NCBI GenBank assembly: GCA_019638015.1
Contig: JAHBUP010000001.1
Span: forward strand, 3,442,424-3,506,423
Direction of reading: 5' to 3'
DNA from: Melioribacteraceae bacterium
GTDB taxonomy: Bacteria > Bacteroidota > Ignavibacteria > Ignavibacteriales > Melioribacteraceae
DNA length: 64,000 nucleotides
Positions 47,190 through 56,484 of this stretch are shown here, piece after piece (position 1 is the first letter of the stretch; every line of letters begins with the position of its first letter). Both the position numbers and the translations under genes were made by a program. The notes under the pieces are model-generated. The model was not told the DNA's origin. It saw only the letters and a program-made list of their open reading frames with translations, and made no database searches.

Positions 47190-47612
47190 TTACATTTTTT
47201 CATATTCAGAAGTAAGTGATTGATGTTTTTGTGTGTGTTCTAAATACATCTGGATGCATCTGGTTTTTACTTTCATATCATTTTCCTTCGCGGCTGCTGT
47301 TTGAATAACCTCAAAAGATTCTTCGTTGCCAATTGAGTAAAGAGCTAATGCAATAAGTATTTTATTATTAGTATCCTTTTCCATTTTGAATCTTTTTGCT
47401 AGAACAGGAACAGCTTCAGCAATTTTGTAAATACCAGCATAATAAACACAAGTCCTCATTACACCTTCATTACCTTCTTCTACACCAAGCTTTAATGTTT
47501 CGATTGAGTTTTTAGGACAGTTTACCTGTGCACTTGCTGAATTTGTTAATAATACAAATAAGAAAAACCCAGCAGTTAAATATTGTGCCAATGTTTTAAT
47601 TGTAGTTTTCAT
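47190..47612 (-). CDS. exported HEAT-repeat-like protein
   Basis: 140 aa. Signal peptide (1-28, ends ASAQ). The mature protein is all helical with paired helices resembling HEAT repeats (TCVYYAGIYKIAEAVPVLAKRF; NKILIALALYSIGNEESFEVIQTAA). Three cysteines. GGAG at seven bases supports the ATG. It lies downstream of the two-component pair on the same strand, with phased TGTCA repeats in the 126-base gap between. Function unknown; envelope-stress or regulatory scaffold roles would be guesses. Confidence 0.7.
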   Translation of the reverse strand: MKTTIKTLAQYLTAGFFLFVLLTNSASAQVNCPKNSIETLKLGVEEGNEGVMRTCVYYAGIYKIAEAVPVLAKRFKMEKDTNNKILIALALYSIGNEESFEVIQTAAAKENDMKVKTRCIQMYLEHTQKHQSLTSEYEKM

Positions 47613-47674
47613 TTTAGTCTCCTAATTATTTTTTTTGAGCTTCAAATAATTAGTCGGCGCTGGCTAAAGTGAAG

Positions 47675-47715
47675 TTGTCATGGACGAGTAAAGAGTTGTC
47701 ACAAAATGTCACAAA
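47675..47715 (-). promoter_or_regulatory. phased TGTCA direct repeats, probable response-regulator site
   Basis: TTGTCA at 47675, TTGTCACAAA at 47696 and ATGTCACAAA at 47706: three boxes at 21- and 10-base steps, so all on one face of the helix. OmpR/PhoB regulators bind direct repeats with about this step. The site lies in the gap between the regulator gene (ends 47739) and the HEAT-like gene start (47612), where its promoter should be. Confidence 0.55.
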
Positions 47716-47738
47716 TCATAAAGGGAGATTTTTTTATA

Positions 47739-48413
47739 CTAAAGAATTAATTTATAACCAATTCCGTGAACGGTTAAAATTATCTTCGGATTATTTGGAT
47801 CGGTTTCGATTTTTTGACGCAGTTTTAAAATAAAGTTATCAATCGTACGAGTTGTCGTTGCTTCCTGCATCCAAACATTTTTCAATAAACTATCTCGGCT
47901 TACAGTCTGGTTTTTATTTTCATACAAGTATTTTAGAACCTCAAATTCACGGTGTGATAATGAAATATCTACGCCCTCATCAAAAGCAGTAAATGATGAA
48001 AAATTAATTTCGAGCCGCCCAATTTTAATAACTCCTTCAGATATATCTGGGGTTGTTCTTCTAAGAATAGCCTTAATTCGTGCAAGTAATTCTCTAATAC
48101 TAAATGGTTTTGTTATATAATCATCTGCTCCTAATTCAAGTCCAATTATTTTATCAACTTCTTCCCCTTTTGCTGTTAGCAGTATTATTGGGGTTCTAAT
48201 TCCATTTAATCTCGCGTTTTTACAAACATCAAACCCTGACATCCTTGGCATCATTACATCAAGCAGAATAAGGTCATATTTATTATTAATAGCTTTATCG
48301 TATCCTTCTTTCCCATCGCATGCAATATCAACCTCATATCCCTCAAACTCGAGATTATCTTTTAATCCCAACCTCATATTTGGTTCATCTTCAACTAATA
48401 ATATTTTTGTCAT
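47739..48413 (-). CDS. OmpR/PhoB-family response regulator
   Basis: 224 aa. Receiver domain 1-120 with acidic pocket Glu8/Asp9, phospho-acceptor Asp52 (LILLDVMMPRMSG), LLTAKGEE and DDYITKPF. Winged-helix DNA-binding domain 130-224 (SHREFEVLKYLYENKNQTVSRDSLL; VDNFILKLRQKI-like; ILTVHGIGYKL). The ATG overlaps the stop of the upstream kinase gene (ATGA), so kinase and regulator are made together. The phased repeats at 47675 are its best target candidates. Confidence 0.93.
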   Translation of the reverse strand: MTKILLVEDEPNMRLGLKDNLEFEGYEVDIACDGKEGYDKAINNKYDLILLDVMMPRMSGFDVCKNARLNGIRTPIILLTAKGEEVDKIIGLELGADDYITKPFSIRELLARIKAILRRTTPDISEGVIKIGRLEINFSSFTAFDEGVDISLSHREFEVLKYLYENKNQTVSRDSLLKNVWMQEATTTRTIDNFILKLRQKIETDPNNPKIILTVHGIGYKLIL

Positions 48414-49951
48414 TTTTTTACCTCATTAATTTTTATTGGGAAAAGAACCTTAATGGTAGTTCCCTTACCAATTTCACTTTTCAATTCTATTTTTCCTTTA
48501 TGAGCTTCAACAATGTGTTTTACTAGTGATAAACCGAGCCCTGTTCCTTTTACATTATGAACATTTCCGGTAGAAACTCTGAAAAATTTGTCAAATATTT
48601 TTTTCTGGTCAGTTGCGGAGATTCCTATACCATGATCAATAACGGAAACAAATATATTTTCATTCTCTCTGCCGGTTTCTATTTCAATATGCTTATTCTC
48701 ACCACTGAACTTAACGGCATTATCGATCAAGTTAATTATTGCTTCAGATATGGCCTCACTGTCTCCTAATATTTGAGGCAGATCATCACCGAATTTAACT
48801 GAGAATGTGCAAGCATTATTCTGTAAATGAAACTTATAGGTATCATAAATATTTCGCACCGTTTCATTTATTGAGATAGTAACAAAATTAAATTTCCACT
48901 TTCCGGCTTCAATTTTTGAAAAGTTTAAAATCTTATTTACAATTTTACTTAGTCTATCTGTTTCCCTGCTTAAGATTTCATAATACTCATATTTTTTCTC
49001 TTCAGTCTTTACTCTCCCAAGTGCTAATGTATCAGCAAACATTTGAATCAATGACAATGGTGTTCGAAGCTCGTGCGAAACATTAGCAACAAAATCTGCT
49101 TTAATTTGGGCTAATTCTATTTCTTTTTTGAAATTGATATAAAGATATGCCGCAGTTCCAATCATCAAAACAAGAAGAGTGATCAATAGAATTATATTAA
49201 CTTTATTACGGTCATCAATTATTTCCTTTAAGGATGTACCGGTAAGTTGTAATCCTATTTTGTATGAAGGAATGATCCATAAAAAATTTGATTCTTCGGG
49301 AGGAGCAGTATTATTGCCGTTAGTAGAAAAAACGACTCTATTTGTGTTAGAATCAAAAACCGAGGCCGAAATATTACTTTGTGCTATTAATCTAATTTTA
49401 GCCGCAAGTATTTCATCAACAAATTGTTCTTTTCTCAGTCCTATAATACAGATTTGTCTATTCTGTAATAATATCATTAGATTCTGTAATTCTGCCGAGT
49501 CACTTTCAATAGGTGCTATTCTTTGGAAACCGGAATTAAAATTTCGAAGCAGTAAATCTATGGTTTGTGAGTTTTTATCGATCAGTGCTCTGTCCATTAC
49601 TTTATTATAGATGATTACACCAGATTTACTTGTCCACTCAACAGTACTCAATCCGCTTGTATCGGTGATTACAATTGAGTTAACAGAGGCATGTTCTTCC
49701 ATAAATTCTTTAATTATCGATTCCTCACTATTCGAGATACTAGATTCAATTTTTAATACCCAGCTTCTTATAATATCATCGGAATATTGATTAACAGAAA
49801 ACAAAATTGTTTCTAGCTGATTCTTATATATAGATTGCAGCATCTGTTCATCATCACGAAGCGACACGGCATCTCGAACTGCCCAAAAAATTACCGGCAG
49901 AATTGAAAATGCTAATAGAATAATTATTATTTTTTTAATAGGTTTGTTCAT
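48410..49951 (-). CDS. membrane sensor histidine kinase
   Basis: 513 aa. Helix 1 at about 8-26, a sensor domain outside the membrane (about 30-248, with a PAS/Cache-like pattern but no motif I can name), helix 2 at about 252-273, and no clear HAMP. The HisKA box FVANVSHELRTPLS carries His293; HATPase motifs are NLIDNAVKFSG, DHGIGI and GTGLGLSLVKHIVE. It is the cognate partner of the regulator at 47739, with a 4-base overlap. Divergent from the VPS10/BNR gene. Confidence 0.92.
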   Translation of the reverse strand: MNKPIKKIIIILLAFSILPVIFWAVRDAVSLRDDEQMLQSIYKNQLETILFSVNQYSDDIIRSWVLKIESSISNSEESIIKEFMEEHASVNSIVITDTSGLSTVEWTSKSGVIIYNKVMDRALIDKNSQTIDLLLRNFNSGFQRIAPIESDSAELQNLMILLQNRQICIIGLRKEQFVDEILAAKIRLIAQSNISASVFDSNTNRVVFSTNGNNTAPPEESNFLWIIPSYKIGLQLTGTSLKEIIDDRNKVNIILLITLLVLMIGTAAYLYINFKKEIELAQIKADFVANVSHELRTPLSLIQMFADTLALGRVKTEEKKYEYYEILSRETDRLSKIVNKILNFSKIEAGKWKFNFVTISINETVRNIYDTYKFHLQNNACTFSVKFGDDLPQILGDSEAISEAIINLIDNAVKFSGENKHIEIETGRENENIFVSVIDHGIGISATDQKKIFDKFFRVSTGNVHNVKGTGLGLSLVKHIVEAHKGKIELKSEIGKGTTIKVLFPIKINEVKK

Positions 49952-50078
49952 ACACTCGATAAATTAATAGAGTATTGCTTGCCAATGATAATATCAAAAT
50001 ATCAAAAAAAACATTTATTTACTTTCAATTCATACACAACACACTTACAATTCAACAACTAAATAGACGGAGACTTAC

Positions 50079-53000
50079 ATGAAGTTGTTACGTGTTTTAC
50101 TGATTATTTCTCTTTTTCCACTTTTAAATCTTTTTGCCCAAAAGGATTTGAATAAAAGCGACAAAAAGCCAAAGGAGCTGATTTCAAAAAGTATTTTTAG
50201 CGGTTTGAAATTTAGGAGTATTGGACCGGCGTTCACATCCGGAAGAATTTCTGATTTCGCGGTAAATCCAAATAATTTTAGCGAGTACTATGTTGCCACT
50301 TCAAGTGGACATTTATGGAAAACAGTAAACGCTGGAATTACCTGGAGTGCGATTGCCGATACACTGCCCTATTCGCTTGGTGTTGTAGTTATGGATCCAA
50401 ATAACTCAAATGTTGTTTGGGTTGGCAGCGGGGAAAATAATCATCAACGCGCATTAGGTTACGGGAATGGGGTTTATAAATCGACTGATGGTGGGCAAAG
50501 TTGGAATTTTATGGGATTGAAAGATTCTCGCCAAATAGGTGGAATTGTTATCAATCCAAAAAATTCGGATATAGTTTATGTTGCTGCTGAAGGATCTGCC
50601 TGGGGTTCCGGAGGCGATAGAGGTTTATATAAAACTATAGACGGCGGTAAAACCTGGATTAAATCACTTTACATAAGTGAAGATACCGGGATAAATAATG
50701 TTGTTATGGATCCACGGGATCCAAATGTATTATATGCTACATCTGAGCAACGAAGACGCCACATCTTTACCAAAATTGGAGGCGGACCCGAATCGGCTGT
50801 TTACAAATCTGTTGATGGAGGCACTACTTGGAATAAAATTATGAAAGGACTTCCCTCCTCTGATATTGGAGGAATGGGTATAGCTATTTCTCCTGTTAAT
50901 CCCGATGTACTTTACTTAATTGTTCAAGCCGCAGAAAATGGAAGTGGATTTTACAGAACGGTAAACAGAGGAGCTTCCTGGGAAAAAATGAGCGATCATC
51001 ATGAATCGGGTCAATATTATAATGAAATTTTTTGCGATCCAGTAAATGTTGATAAAGTTTATTCCGTAGAAACTTATTCCCACGTAACTGAAGATGCTGG
51101 TAAAACATGGAGAAGGATAAGCAATAATCAGAGACATGTGGATGATCACGCTATGTGGATTAATCCCAATAATGCAAATCATTTTTTGATTGGTGGTGAC
51201 GGAGGAGTTTACGAAACTTTTGACAGTGGAATACACTTTGACTTTAAGGAAAATTTACCTGTAACACAATTTTATAGAGTAAATGTAGATAATGCAGAAC
51301 CATTCTATAATATTTATGGTGGGACACAAGATAACAATAGTTTCGGTGGCCCTTCTCAAACAATAAACGCCGATGGAATTGTAAATAGTGATTGGTATGT
51401 TACCAATGGAGGTGACGGATTCTGGACTGCTATAGATCCAAATGATCCTAATATTGTATACGCCGAATCTCAATATGGTGGGATGGTTAGGTATGACAAA
51501 AAAAGTAGAGAAGCTGTTGATATTAGACCCGAGCCGGGTAAAGGTGAAAAGACTTATAAATGGTACTGGGATACTCCTTTAATTATTAGTCCCCATTCTC
51601 CAACCAGATTATACACTGCCGCCGAGAGAGTATTCAGAAGTGATGACAGAGGTGACAGCTGGACAGTAATCAGTGATGATTTATCAACTCAGACTGACCG
51701 CAACTCATTTCCTGTTATGGGGAAATATTGGAGTATTGACGCGGTTGCCAAAGATGTAAGTACTTCATTGTTTGGATTGGTTGTTGCATTTGCGGAATCT
51801 CCACTAAAAGAAAACCTTTTATTCGCCGGGACCGATGATGGACTGCTTCAGATTAGTGAGGATGCAAAATCGTGGCAAAAAGTATCTGAATTTCCGGGTG
51901 TTCCTAAATTTACACTTGTGAGTGATATTCTTCCCGATAAATTTGACGCGAGCACAGTATATATAACATTTAACAATCACAAGCGTGATGATTTTAAGCC
52001 TTATGTATTGAAAAGCATTGATAAAGGAAAAACATGGAAATCTATTGCGGCAAATTTGCCTATAGATGGCGCAGTCAATACTATCGAGCAGGATTTTATA
52101 AATCCAAATTTACTTTTTGTTGGTACTGAGTGGGGTTTTTATTTCAGTATTGATGGAGGAGAAAAATGGATTAATCTTCAAAATGGATTACCGAAAGTAA
52201 AGATTTGTGATATCGCAATTCAGAAAAGAGAGAATGATTTAGTTCTTGCTTCATTTGGTAGGGGATTTTTTGTACTTGATAATTATTCACCACTAAGAGA
52301 AATATCCAGAGAGGCGGCTGAAAAAGAATTTCATTTGTTTACAATTAAAGATGCGTCGCAATTTATTTTTGAAGGTGGACGATATGGACAAGGTTCAACT
52401 TATTATAAAGCACCTAATCCCGAATATGGGGCAACATTAACATATTATTTAAAGGAAGTTCCTAAAACACTGAAAGCCGAAAGGAAGGAAAAGGAAAAAG
52501 AACTATTTAAAACAGGTAAACCAATTCCGCAACCATCGACTGATGAATTGTTAGCTGAAGAAAATGAAAAGCCACCATATTTAATTTTCTCTATTAAAGA
52601 TACGGATGGATATGTAGTAAAGAAGATTACTCAAAAGGCTTCCGCCGGAATAAACAGAATTGCGTGGGACTTACGATATGAGAGTCACATGCCGGTTTCA
52701 GTAAAGGATAACAAATTTGATCCTTCAGCAAAACAAAATAGCGGCTTCCTCGCTATGCCCGGTAAGTATTCAGTTGATATATCATTAATTAGTAGAGGAA
52801 CCGAAAAAGTATTAGCAAGTGGTGCTGAATTTATAGTGAAATCGTTAAACAATACTACACTCCCCGCTGCTAACAGAGAGGAATATGTTAATTATCATAG
52901 AAAAGCAGCAGAACTCGCAAGGACAATAATAGGGGCTGGAAGATTAACAGATGAACTGATAATTAAATTTGAGACAATCAAACAAACAATTAATAATGCG

Positions 53001-53348
53001 CCATTAGCCAATTTTGATTTACTGAGCAGAACGGAAAAAATTTCGGATGAACTTCGCGATATTAAATTTAAGTTCTCCGGTCCTCCGCAAAAAGCAAGTG
53101 CTGAAGAAACACCTCCAACAACTCCAAGTTACAATAGCAGACTCAGCACTTTACTCTATACTCAAAGCCGTTCGACATCTAATGTTACAAAGAATCAAAA
53201 AGTGGCATATGAAGTATTAAGAGAAGAAATTCAACCGGTTTTAGATAATCTTAAAAAGATTAAAGAGAATGATCTAAAGGCAATTGAAACAGAATTAGAA
53301 AAAATAAATGCGCCTTGGACACCGGGTAGATTACCTCAAGTAAAATAG
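50079..53348 (+). CDS. exported VPS10/BNR-repeat propeller protein
   Basis: 1089 aa. Signal peptide (1-20, ends LFAQ). Residues 45-750 contain many sortilin/BNR-type repeats (GVYKSTDGGQSWNFMG, GLYKTIDGGKTWIKS, AVYKSVDGGTTWNKI), forming one or two large propellers like those of xyloglucanase-type and VPS10 proteins. The C-terminal part (about 830-930; SAGINRIAWDLRYESHMPV) is the beta domain found in this Bacteroidota/acidobacterial family; a helical tail follows. Catalytic residues cannot be assigned. GGAG precedes ATG. Probably periplasmic or surface-exposed; it stands alone. Confidence 0.85.
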   Translation: MKLLRVLLIISLFPLLNLFAQKDLNKSDKKPKELISKSIFSGLKFRSIGPAFTSGRISDFAVNPNNFSEYYVATSSGHLWKTVNAGITWSAIADTLPYSLGVVVMDPNNSNVVWVGSGENNHQRALGYGNGVYKSTDGGQSWNFMGLKDSRQIGGIVINPKNSDIVYVAAEGSAWGSGGDRGLYKTIDGGKTWIKSLYISEDTGINNVVMDPRDPNVLYATSEQRRRHIFTKIGGGPESAVYKSVDGGTTWNKIMKGLPSSDIGGMGIAISPVNPDVLYLIVQAAENGSGFYRTVNRGASWEKMSDHHESGQYYNEIFCDPVNVDKVYSVETYSHVTEDAGKTWRRISNNQRHVDDHAMWINPNNANHFLIGGDGGVYETFDSGIHFDFKENLPVTQFYRVNVDNAEPFYNIYGGTQDNNSFGGPSQTINADGIVNSDWYVTNGGDGFWTAIDPNDPNIVYAESQYGGMVRYDKKSREAVDIRPEPGKGEKTYKWYWDTPLIISPHSPTRLYTAAERVFRSDDRGDSWTVISDDLSTQTDRNSFPVMGKYWSIDAVAKDVSTSLFGLVVAFAESPLKENLLFAGTDDGLLQISEDAKSWQKVSEFPGVPKFTLVSDILPDKFDASTVYITFNNHKRDDFKPYVLKSIDKGKTWKSIAANLPIDGAVNTIEQDFINPNLLFVGTEWGFYFSIDGGEKWINLQNGLPKVKICDIAIQKRENDLVLASFGRGFFVLDNYSPLREISREAAEKEFHLFTIKDASQFIFEGGRYGQGSTYYKAPNPEYGATLTYYLKEVPKTLKAERKEKEKELFKTGKPIPQPSTDELLAEENEKPPYLIFSIKDTDGYVVKKITQKASAGINRIAWDLRYESHMPVSVKDNKFDPSAKQNSGFLAMPGKYSVDISLISRGTEKVLASGAEFIVKSLNNTTLPAANREEYVNYHRKAAELARTIIGAGRLTDELIIKFETIKQTINNAPLANFDLLSRTEKISDELRDIKFKFSGPPQKASAEETPPTTPSYNSRLSTLLYTQSRSTSNVTKNQKVAYEVLREEIQPVLDNLKKIKENDLKAIETELEKINAPWTPGRLPQVK

Positions 53349-53359
53349 TTTGGAAAGCG

Positions 53360-53387
53360 ATAGGGATTTGAGAAATCAGATCCCTAT
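53360..53387 (+). terminator. terminator overlapping the 3' end of the epimerase gene
   Basis: ATAGGGAT (53360-53367) pairs with ATCCCTAT (53380-53387); a T-G pair and TGA/TCA extend the stem to 12 bp with a GAAA loop, followed by TTTGTTT. It ends the VPS10/BNR transcript and lies across the stop codon of the convergent epimerase gene. Confidence 0.75.
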
Positions 53388-54314
53388 TTGTTTAAAATAA
53401 TCAATAGTGAGTTTAAGGGATGATTCTAAATCAAAATTAGGATTAAAATTTAATTCCTTTTTAATCTTTTGAATGTCGGCAAGGCTATGTTTAATATCCC
53501 CTTTTCTCTCAGAATGAAAATGAATATCGCTTTTGCTTTCTGTTAAACTAATAATCGTTTCAGCGAGAGTTTTAATCGAAGTTGAATTTCCGAGAGCCAC
53601 ATTAAAAACTCCGTTCACATCTTCATTCTTAGCTGCCAAAATATTCGCCTGCACTACATCTTTAACAAAAATAAAATCCCGAGTTTGTTCGCCATCGCCA
53701 TAAATTGTAATCGGGTCATCCTTCAACGCTTTTGTGATAAAAATTGGGACTGCGGCGGCGTATTGGCTTTTGGGATCTTGTCTCGGACCAAACACATTAA
53801 AATATCTTAAAGATACAGCGCCGAGTCCATATAATTCTTTATACATATTCAGATAATATTCACCGTCAAGTTTTGTAATACCATAAGGTGATTTTGGGGC
53901 GGGAAGGGTTTTAGTAGTTTTTGGTGATTCGGGATTTTCTCCATAAACCGCGGCTGAACTACTGAGTACGATTTTTTTAACACCAAATTTTCTTGACGCT
54001 TCTAAAACATTCAACAAACCAATTAAATTAATTTCTATACATTCATATGGTCTTTCTACCGATTCCGGAACAGAAATTAATGCGGCAAGATGATGAACAT
54101 AATCGGCATCTTTAAATACTTCATCAACCAAACTTTTATCAGTAATACTTCCATAGTGAAATGCAGCATCTGGAAAAAGAACAACATTTGAGATAAATCC
54201 GGACCGAAGATTATCAATTATGTGCACTTCGGCTCCTTCGCTCAGCCAATATTCAACAATGTGACTTCCAATAAAACCGGCTCCACCGGTCACCACAACT
54301 TTAGTTTTACGCAT
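53376..54314 (-). CDS. NAD-dependent sugar epimerase (UDP-glucose 4-epimerase-like)
   Basis: Extended SDR of 312 aa from ATG 54314; a TTG at 54335 would add seven residues with no SD. TGGAGFIGSHIVEYWL binds NAD; SSSAAVYGE provides the Ser and SPYGITKLDGEYY the catalytic Tyr-xxx-Lys. YGDGEQTRDFIFVKDVV and the C-terminal SLADIQKIKKELNF are typical of nucleotide-sugar 4-epimerases and dehydratases. It likely supplies a nucleotide sugar for surface polysaccharide, but no other polysaccharide gene is nearby. Confidence 0.88.
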   Translation of the reverse strand: MRKTKVVVTGGAGFIGSHIVEYWLSEGAEVHIIDNLRSGFISNVVLFPDAAFHYGSITDKSLVDEVFKDADYVHHLAALISVPESVERPYECIEINLIGLLNVLEASRKFGVKKIVLSSSAAVYGENPESPKTTKTLPAPKSPYGITKLDGEYYLNMYKELYGLGAVSLRYFNVFGPRQDPKSQYAAAVPIFITKALKDDPITIYGDGEQTRDFIFVKDVVQANILAAKNEDVNGVFNVALGNSTSIKTLAETIISLTESKSDIHFHSERKGDIKHSLADIQKIKKELNFNPNFDLESSLKLTIDYFKQIGI

Positions 54315-54571
54315 TAAGAGGTTTCCCCGCTTCAATTTTATTTGTAAAGATAAATATATTTAAGATATAAACCACATTTACCTCAATTTGGCTTGAAAAG
54401 CTAGATAACAATAAATATTAAGTTTTGAGAAAGAGAAAATCTTTCATCACGACTGTCGAAAAGTAACACAATAGCATCCTTGATTTCTTAATTATTAAAA
54501 TCTAATTTATACCAAGCATTTTGGGATTTCAACCTTTGCAGTTTTGTGATTACAACTGAATTGGAGATAAA

Positions 54572-54940
54572 ATGAAAAAGAATTTTCTATACTTTTTTAT
54601 CCTACTAATTGTAACTCTGCCAATTTCCGCCCAATCTCAGAAAACAATTGAGATCGCGCGCCAGAAGTACAAACCAAAACCAAAGGTGCAAGTAGCTCCT
54701 GATATTGCAAATATTAATTCTCTCATAGCCCGTGAACAAAATTTGGAAAAAGAAATTAAAAGTCTTGAAGAGAAATTAGTCTTGATGAAAGAGGATCAAA
54801 TTAAGCTACGCCAGGAATTAAACGAATTACTCGAAAAGGAGATAAAACTGCAGGAAGAGAAAACTGATCTCAAGATCGAAGAATTAAAAAAGCAAAAAGA
54901 GGAATTGAACAAGAAATGGGAAAACAAAGAAAACAAGTAA
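54572..54940 (+). CDS. small exported coiled-coil protein
   Basis: 122 aa. Signal peptide (1-20, ends ISAQ), a basic proline-rich stretch (KYKPKPKVQVAP), then an almost continuous coiled coil from about 50 to 120 rich in Glu, Lys and Leu. GGAG precedes ATG. I recognise no family; a periplasmic structural or adaptor role would be a guess. Followed after 40 bases by the YciI gene. Confidence 0.65.
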   Translation: MKKNFLYFFILLIVTLPISAQSQKTIEIARQKYKPKPKVQVAPDIANINSLIAREQNLEKEIKSLEEKLVLMKEDQIKLRQELNELLEKEIKLQEEKTDLKIEELKKQKEELNKKWENKENK

Positions 54941-54980
54941 CAGCGTTTTTATAAATAAATCTTTTTAAGAAATTAATATC

Positions 54981-55259
54981 ATGCACTACATATTATTTTA
55001 TAAAACAGTAGAGAATTATGTTGAAAGGCGGGCACCCTTTAGAGTAATGCATTTAGCATACGCTCAAGAATATGTAAAAAGAGGCGAGTTAATAATGGCT
55101 GGTGCTTTCGATAATCCGGTTGATGGAGCCGCATTAGTTTTCAATTGTGAGACTGAAACCATTCCTCAAGAATTTGCGAAAAATGATCCATATGTGATTA
55201 ATGGATTAATTAGCGAATGGTACATTCGAGCTTGGAATGTAGTGTTAAAATCACAATAG
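54981..55259 (+). CDS. YciI family protein
   Basis: 92 aa cytoplasmic YciI-type dimeric ferredoxin fold: MHYILFYKTVENY at the start, FRVMHLAYAQEYVKRGELIMAGAF with the conserved His and Gly, and FAKNDPYVINGLISEWYIRAW, where Asp-Pro-Tyr is the family motif. Unlike the homolog at 34978 it has no signal peptide. Function unknown for the family beyond scattered dehydrochlorinase-like and decarboxylase cases. Convergent with the acetyltransferase across 10 bases. Confidence 0.85.
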   Translation: MHYILFYKTVENYVERRAPFRVMHLAYAQEYVKRGELIMAGAFDNPVDGAALVFNCETETIPQEFAKNDPYVINGLISEWYIRAWNVVLKSQ

Positions 55260-55269
55260 TATTTTATTT

Positions 55270-56118
55270 CTATCCTAACTCGAATGTTGTAACTCCGTAT
55301 ATCCGATCTATATTTATATTTGGAATTTCCTTGGTGTACATCCTTGCGGTTCCAAAAACTTGTTTCATATCATTTTCTTCCGCAAGGCTTACAGCACTAA
55401 AATTCACTTCGGGAGTATCAAGATATATTGGTGAACCTGCTTCAGCAAAATTATTGCATGCCGCGAATAAAGATTCCGCAATTTCATAAGTTTCAGCAAA
55501 TAACGGTCCCACCTTATATCCAACTCTACATTTTCTTATAGTTGCGCAGCCAGTAATTTTATTATTTTCTAAGGAGAGAAAAGTGGCTGAATCGGTAAGA
55601 TTGAACCAGTGTTTTAGAAAATCTCTTCTTGGAACCGGAAAAAAATTATTATCATATTCAACGAGTGTATTAAAATGTTCATTTGTAAATGGGAAAATAT
55701 TATTATTCTTTATACTCATTGCGTTCGCCCTTCCCTCATAACGGATGTTGCTGTAGGCTAGTTTGAATCCGGATTTTGCATAGTTGGATTGTTGAGCTAC
55801 AACACCATCGAGTCCAATGTTGTGATTACTCAAATATTCAATTCCTTTATTCCATACTTTTAACCCATAGCCCATTCCACGAAACTCCGGTTTTACAATA
55901 TAAAACCCGATGAATCCAAACTTTCCTTCATAAGATATTGCGGAAATGCAAGCGATTGGAATATTATCTAGTAGGCCAACAAAGAATCCATTCGGGTCAC
56001 AATTATAAAATGCCAAATAATCATAAAGCCCAGGATTCCATCCCTCGACAGCCGCCCATTCAACGGCAATATTTTTTACTTCATCAATCGTCATATTTCT
56101 AATAACATAATTACTCAT
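55270..56118 (-). CDS. GNAT acetyltransferase with YitH-like C-terminal domain
   Basis: 282 aa. N-terminal GNAT fold (1-130): YIVKPEFRGMGYGLKVWN carries the acetyl-CoA pyrophosphate loop (RGMGYG). The C-terminal half (140-280; FAETYEIAESLFAACNNFA) matches the second domain of YitH/HolE-type acetyltransferases. Acceptor unknown. It lies 34 bases after the STAS gene on the same strand and may be the last gene of that operon, but the tie is only positional. Confidence 0.82.
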   Translation of the reverse strand: MSNYVIRNMTIDEVKNIAVEWAAVEGWNPGLYDYLAFYNCDPNGFFVGLLDNIPIACISAISYEGKFGFIGFYIVKPEFRGMGYGLKVWNKGIEYLSNHNIGLDGVVAQQSNYAKSGFKLAYSNIRYEGRANAMSIKNNNIFPFTNEHFNTLVEYDNNFFPVPRRDFLKHWFNLTDSATFLSLENNKITGCATIRKCRVGYKVGPLFAETYEIAESLFAACNNFAEAGSPIYLDTPEVNFSAVSLAEENDMKQVFGTARMYTKEIPNINIDRIYGVTTFELG

Positions 56119-56152
56119 TTGGAATTCCGCTAATTTGATGAGAGTTGAATCA

Positions 56153-56455
56153 TTAAACTATTTTAACTATTTGAGAAAACCCTGTAATATTAAAAATGTT
56201 CTTTATCGCATCACTCATGTTCGTCAGTTCAAATTCCAGATTACTCGATGAGACTTTTTTCTGGGCGGCTAAGATTACTCTTAATCCGGCACTGCTTATA
56301 TAATCTACCTCAGAAAAATCCAACACCAGTTTTTGGCAATTCTCATTGAAAAAATTATCAATCTCCTCATTCAAGAGATTACAGGTGATTGTGTCTATTC
56401 TGCCTGTTAAACAAAGAACTAGATTAGACCCGTTTTTAGTTTTAGTAATATTCAT
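56153..56455 (-). CDS. STAS anti-sigma factor antagonist (RsbV/SpoIIAA-like)
   Basis: 100 aa single STAS domain. LVLDFSEVDYISSAGLRVIL is the phosphorylation motif with Ser55 as the site a RsbW-like kinase would phosphorylate. In known circuits the unphosphorylated form binds GHKL-type partners. Here two such domains are encoded upstream in the same operon: the free kinase at 60583 and the tail of the ABC ATPase at 56485. The gap to the ATPase gene is 29 bases, containing AAGGAA before the ATG. Confidence 0.9.
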   Translation of the reverse strand: MNITKTKNGSNLVLCLTGRIDTITCNLLNEEIDNFFNENCQKLVLDFSEVDYISSAGLRVILAAQKKVSSSNLEFELTNMSDAIKNIFNITGFSQIVKIV

Positions 56456-56484
56456 TTAATTCCTTTCATTCGGTTAATAAAAAT

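Noticed and set aside
49179..49610. 143-codon ORF opposite the sensor domain of the kinase at 48410
   Set aside because: It mirrors the kinase codons and has no start signal or recognisable domain.
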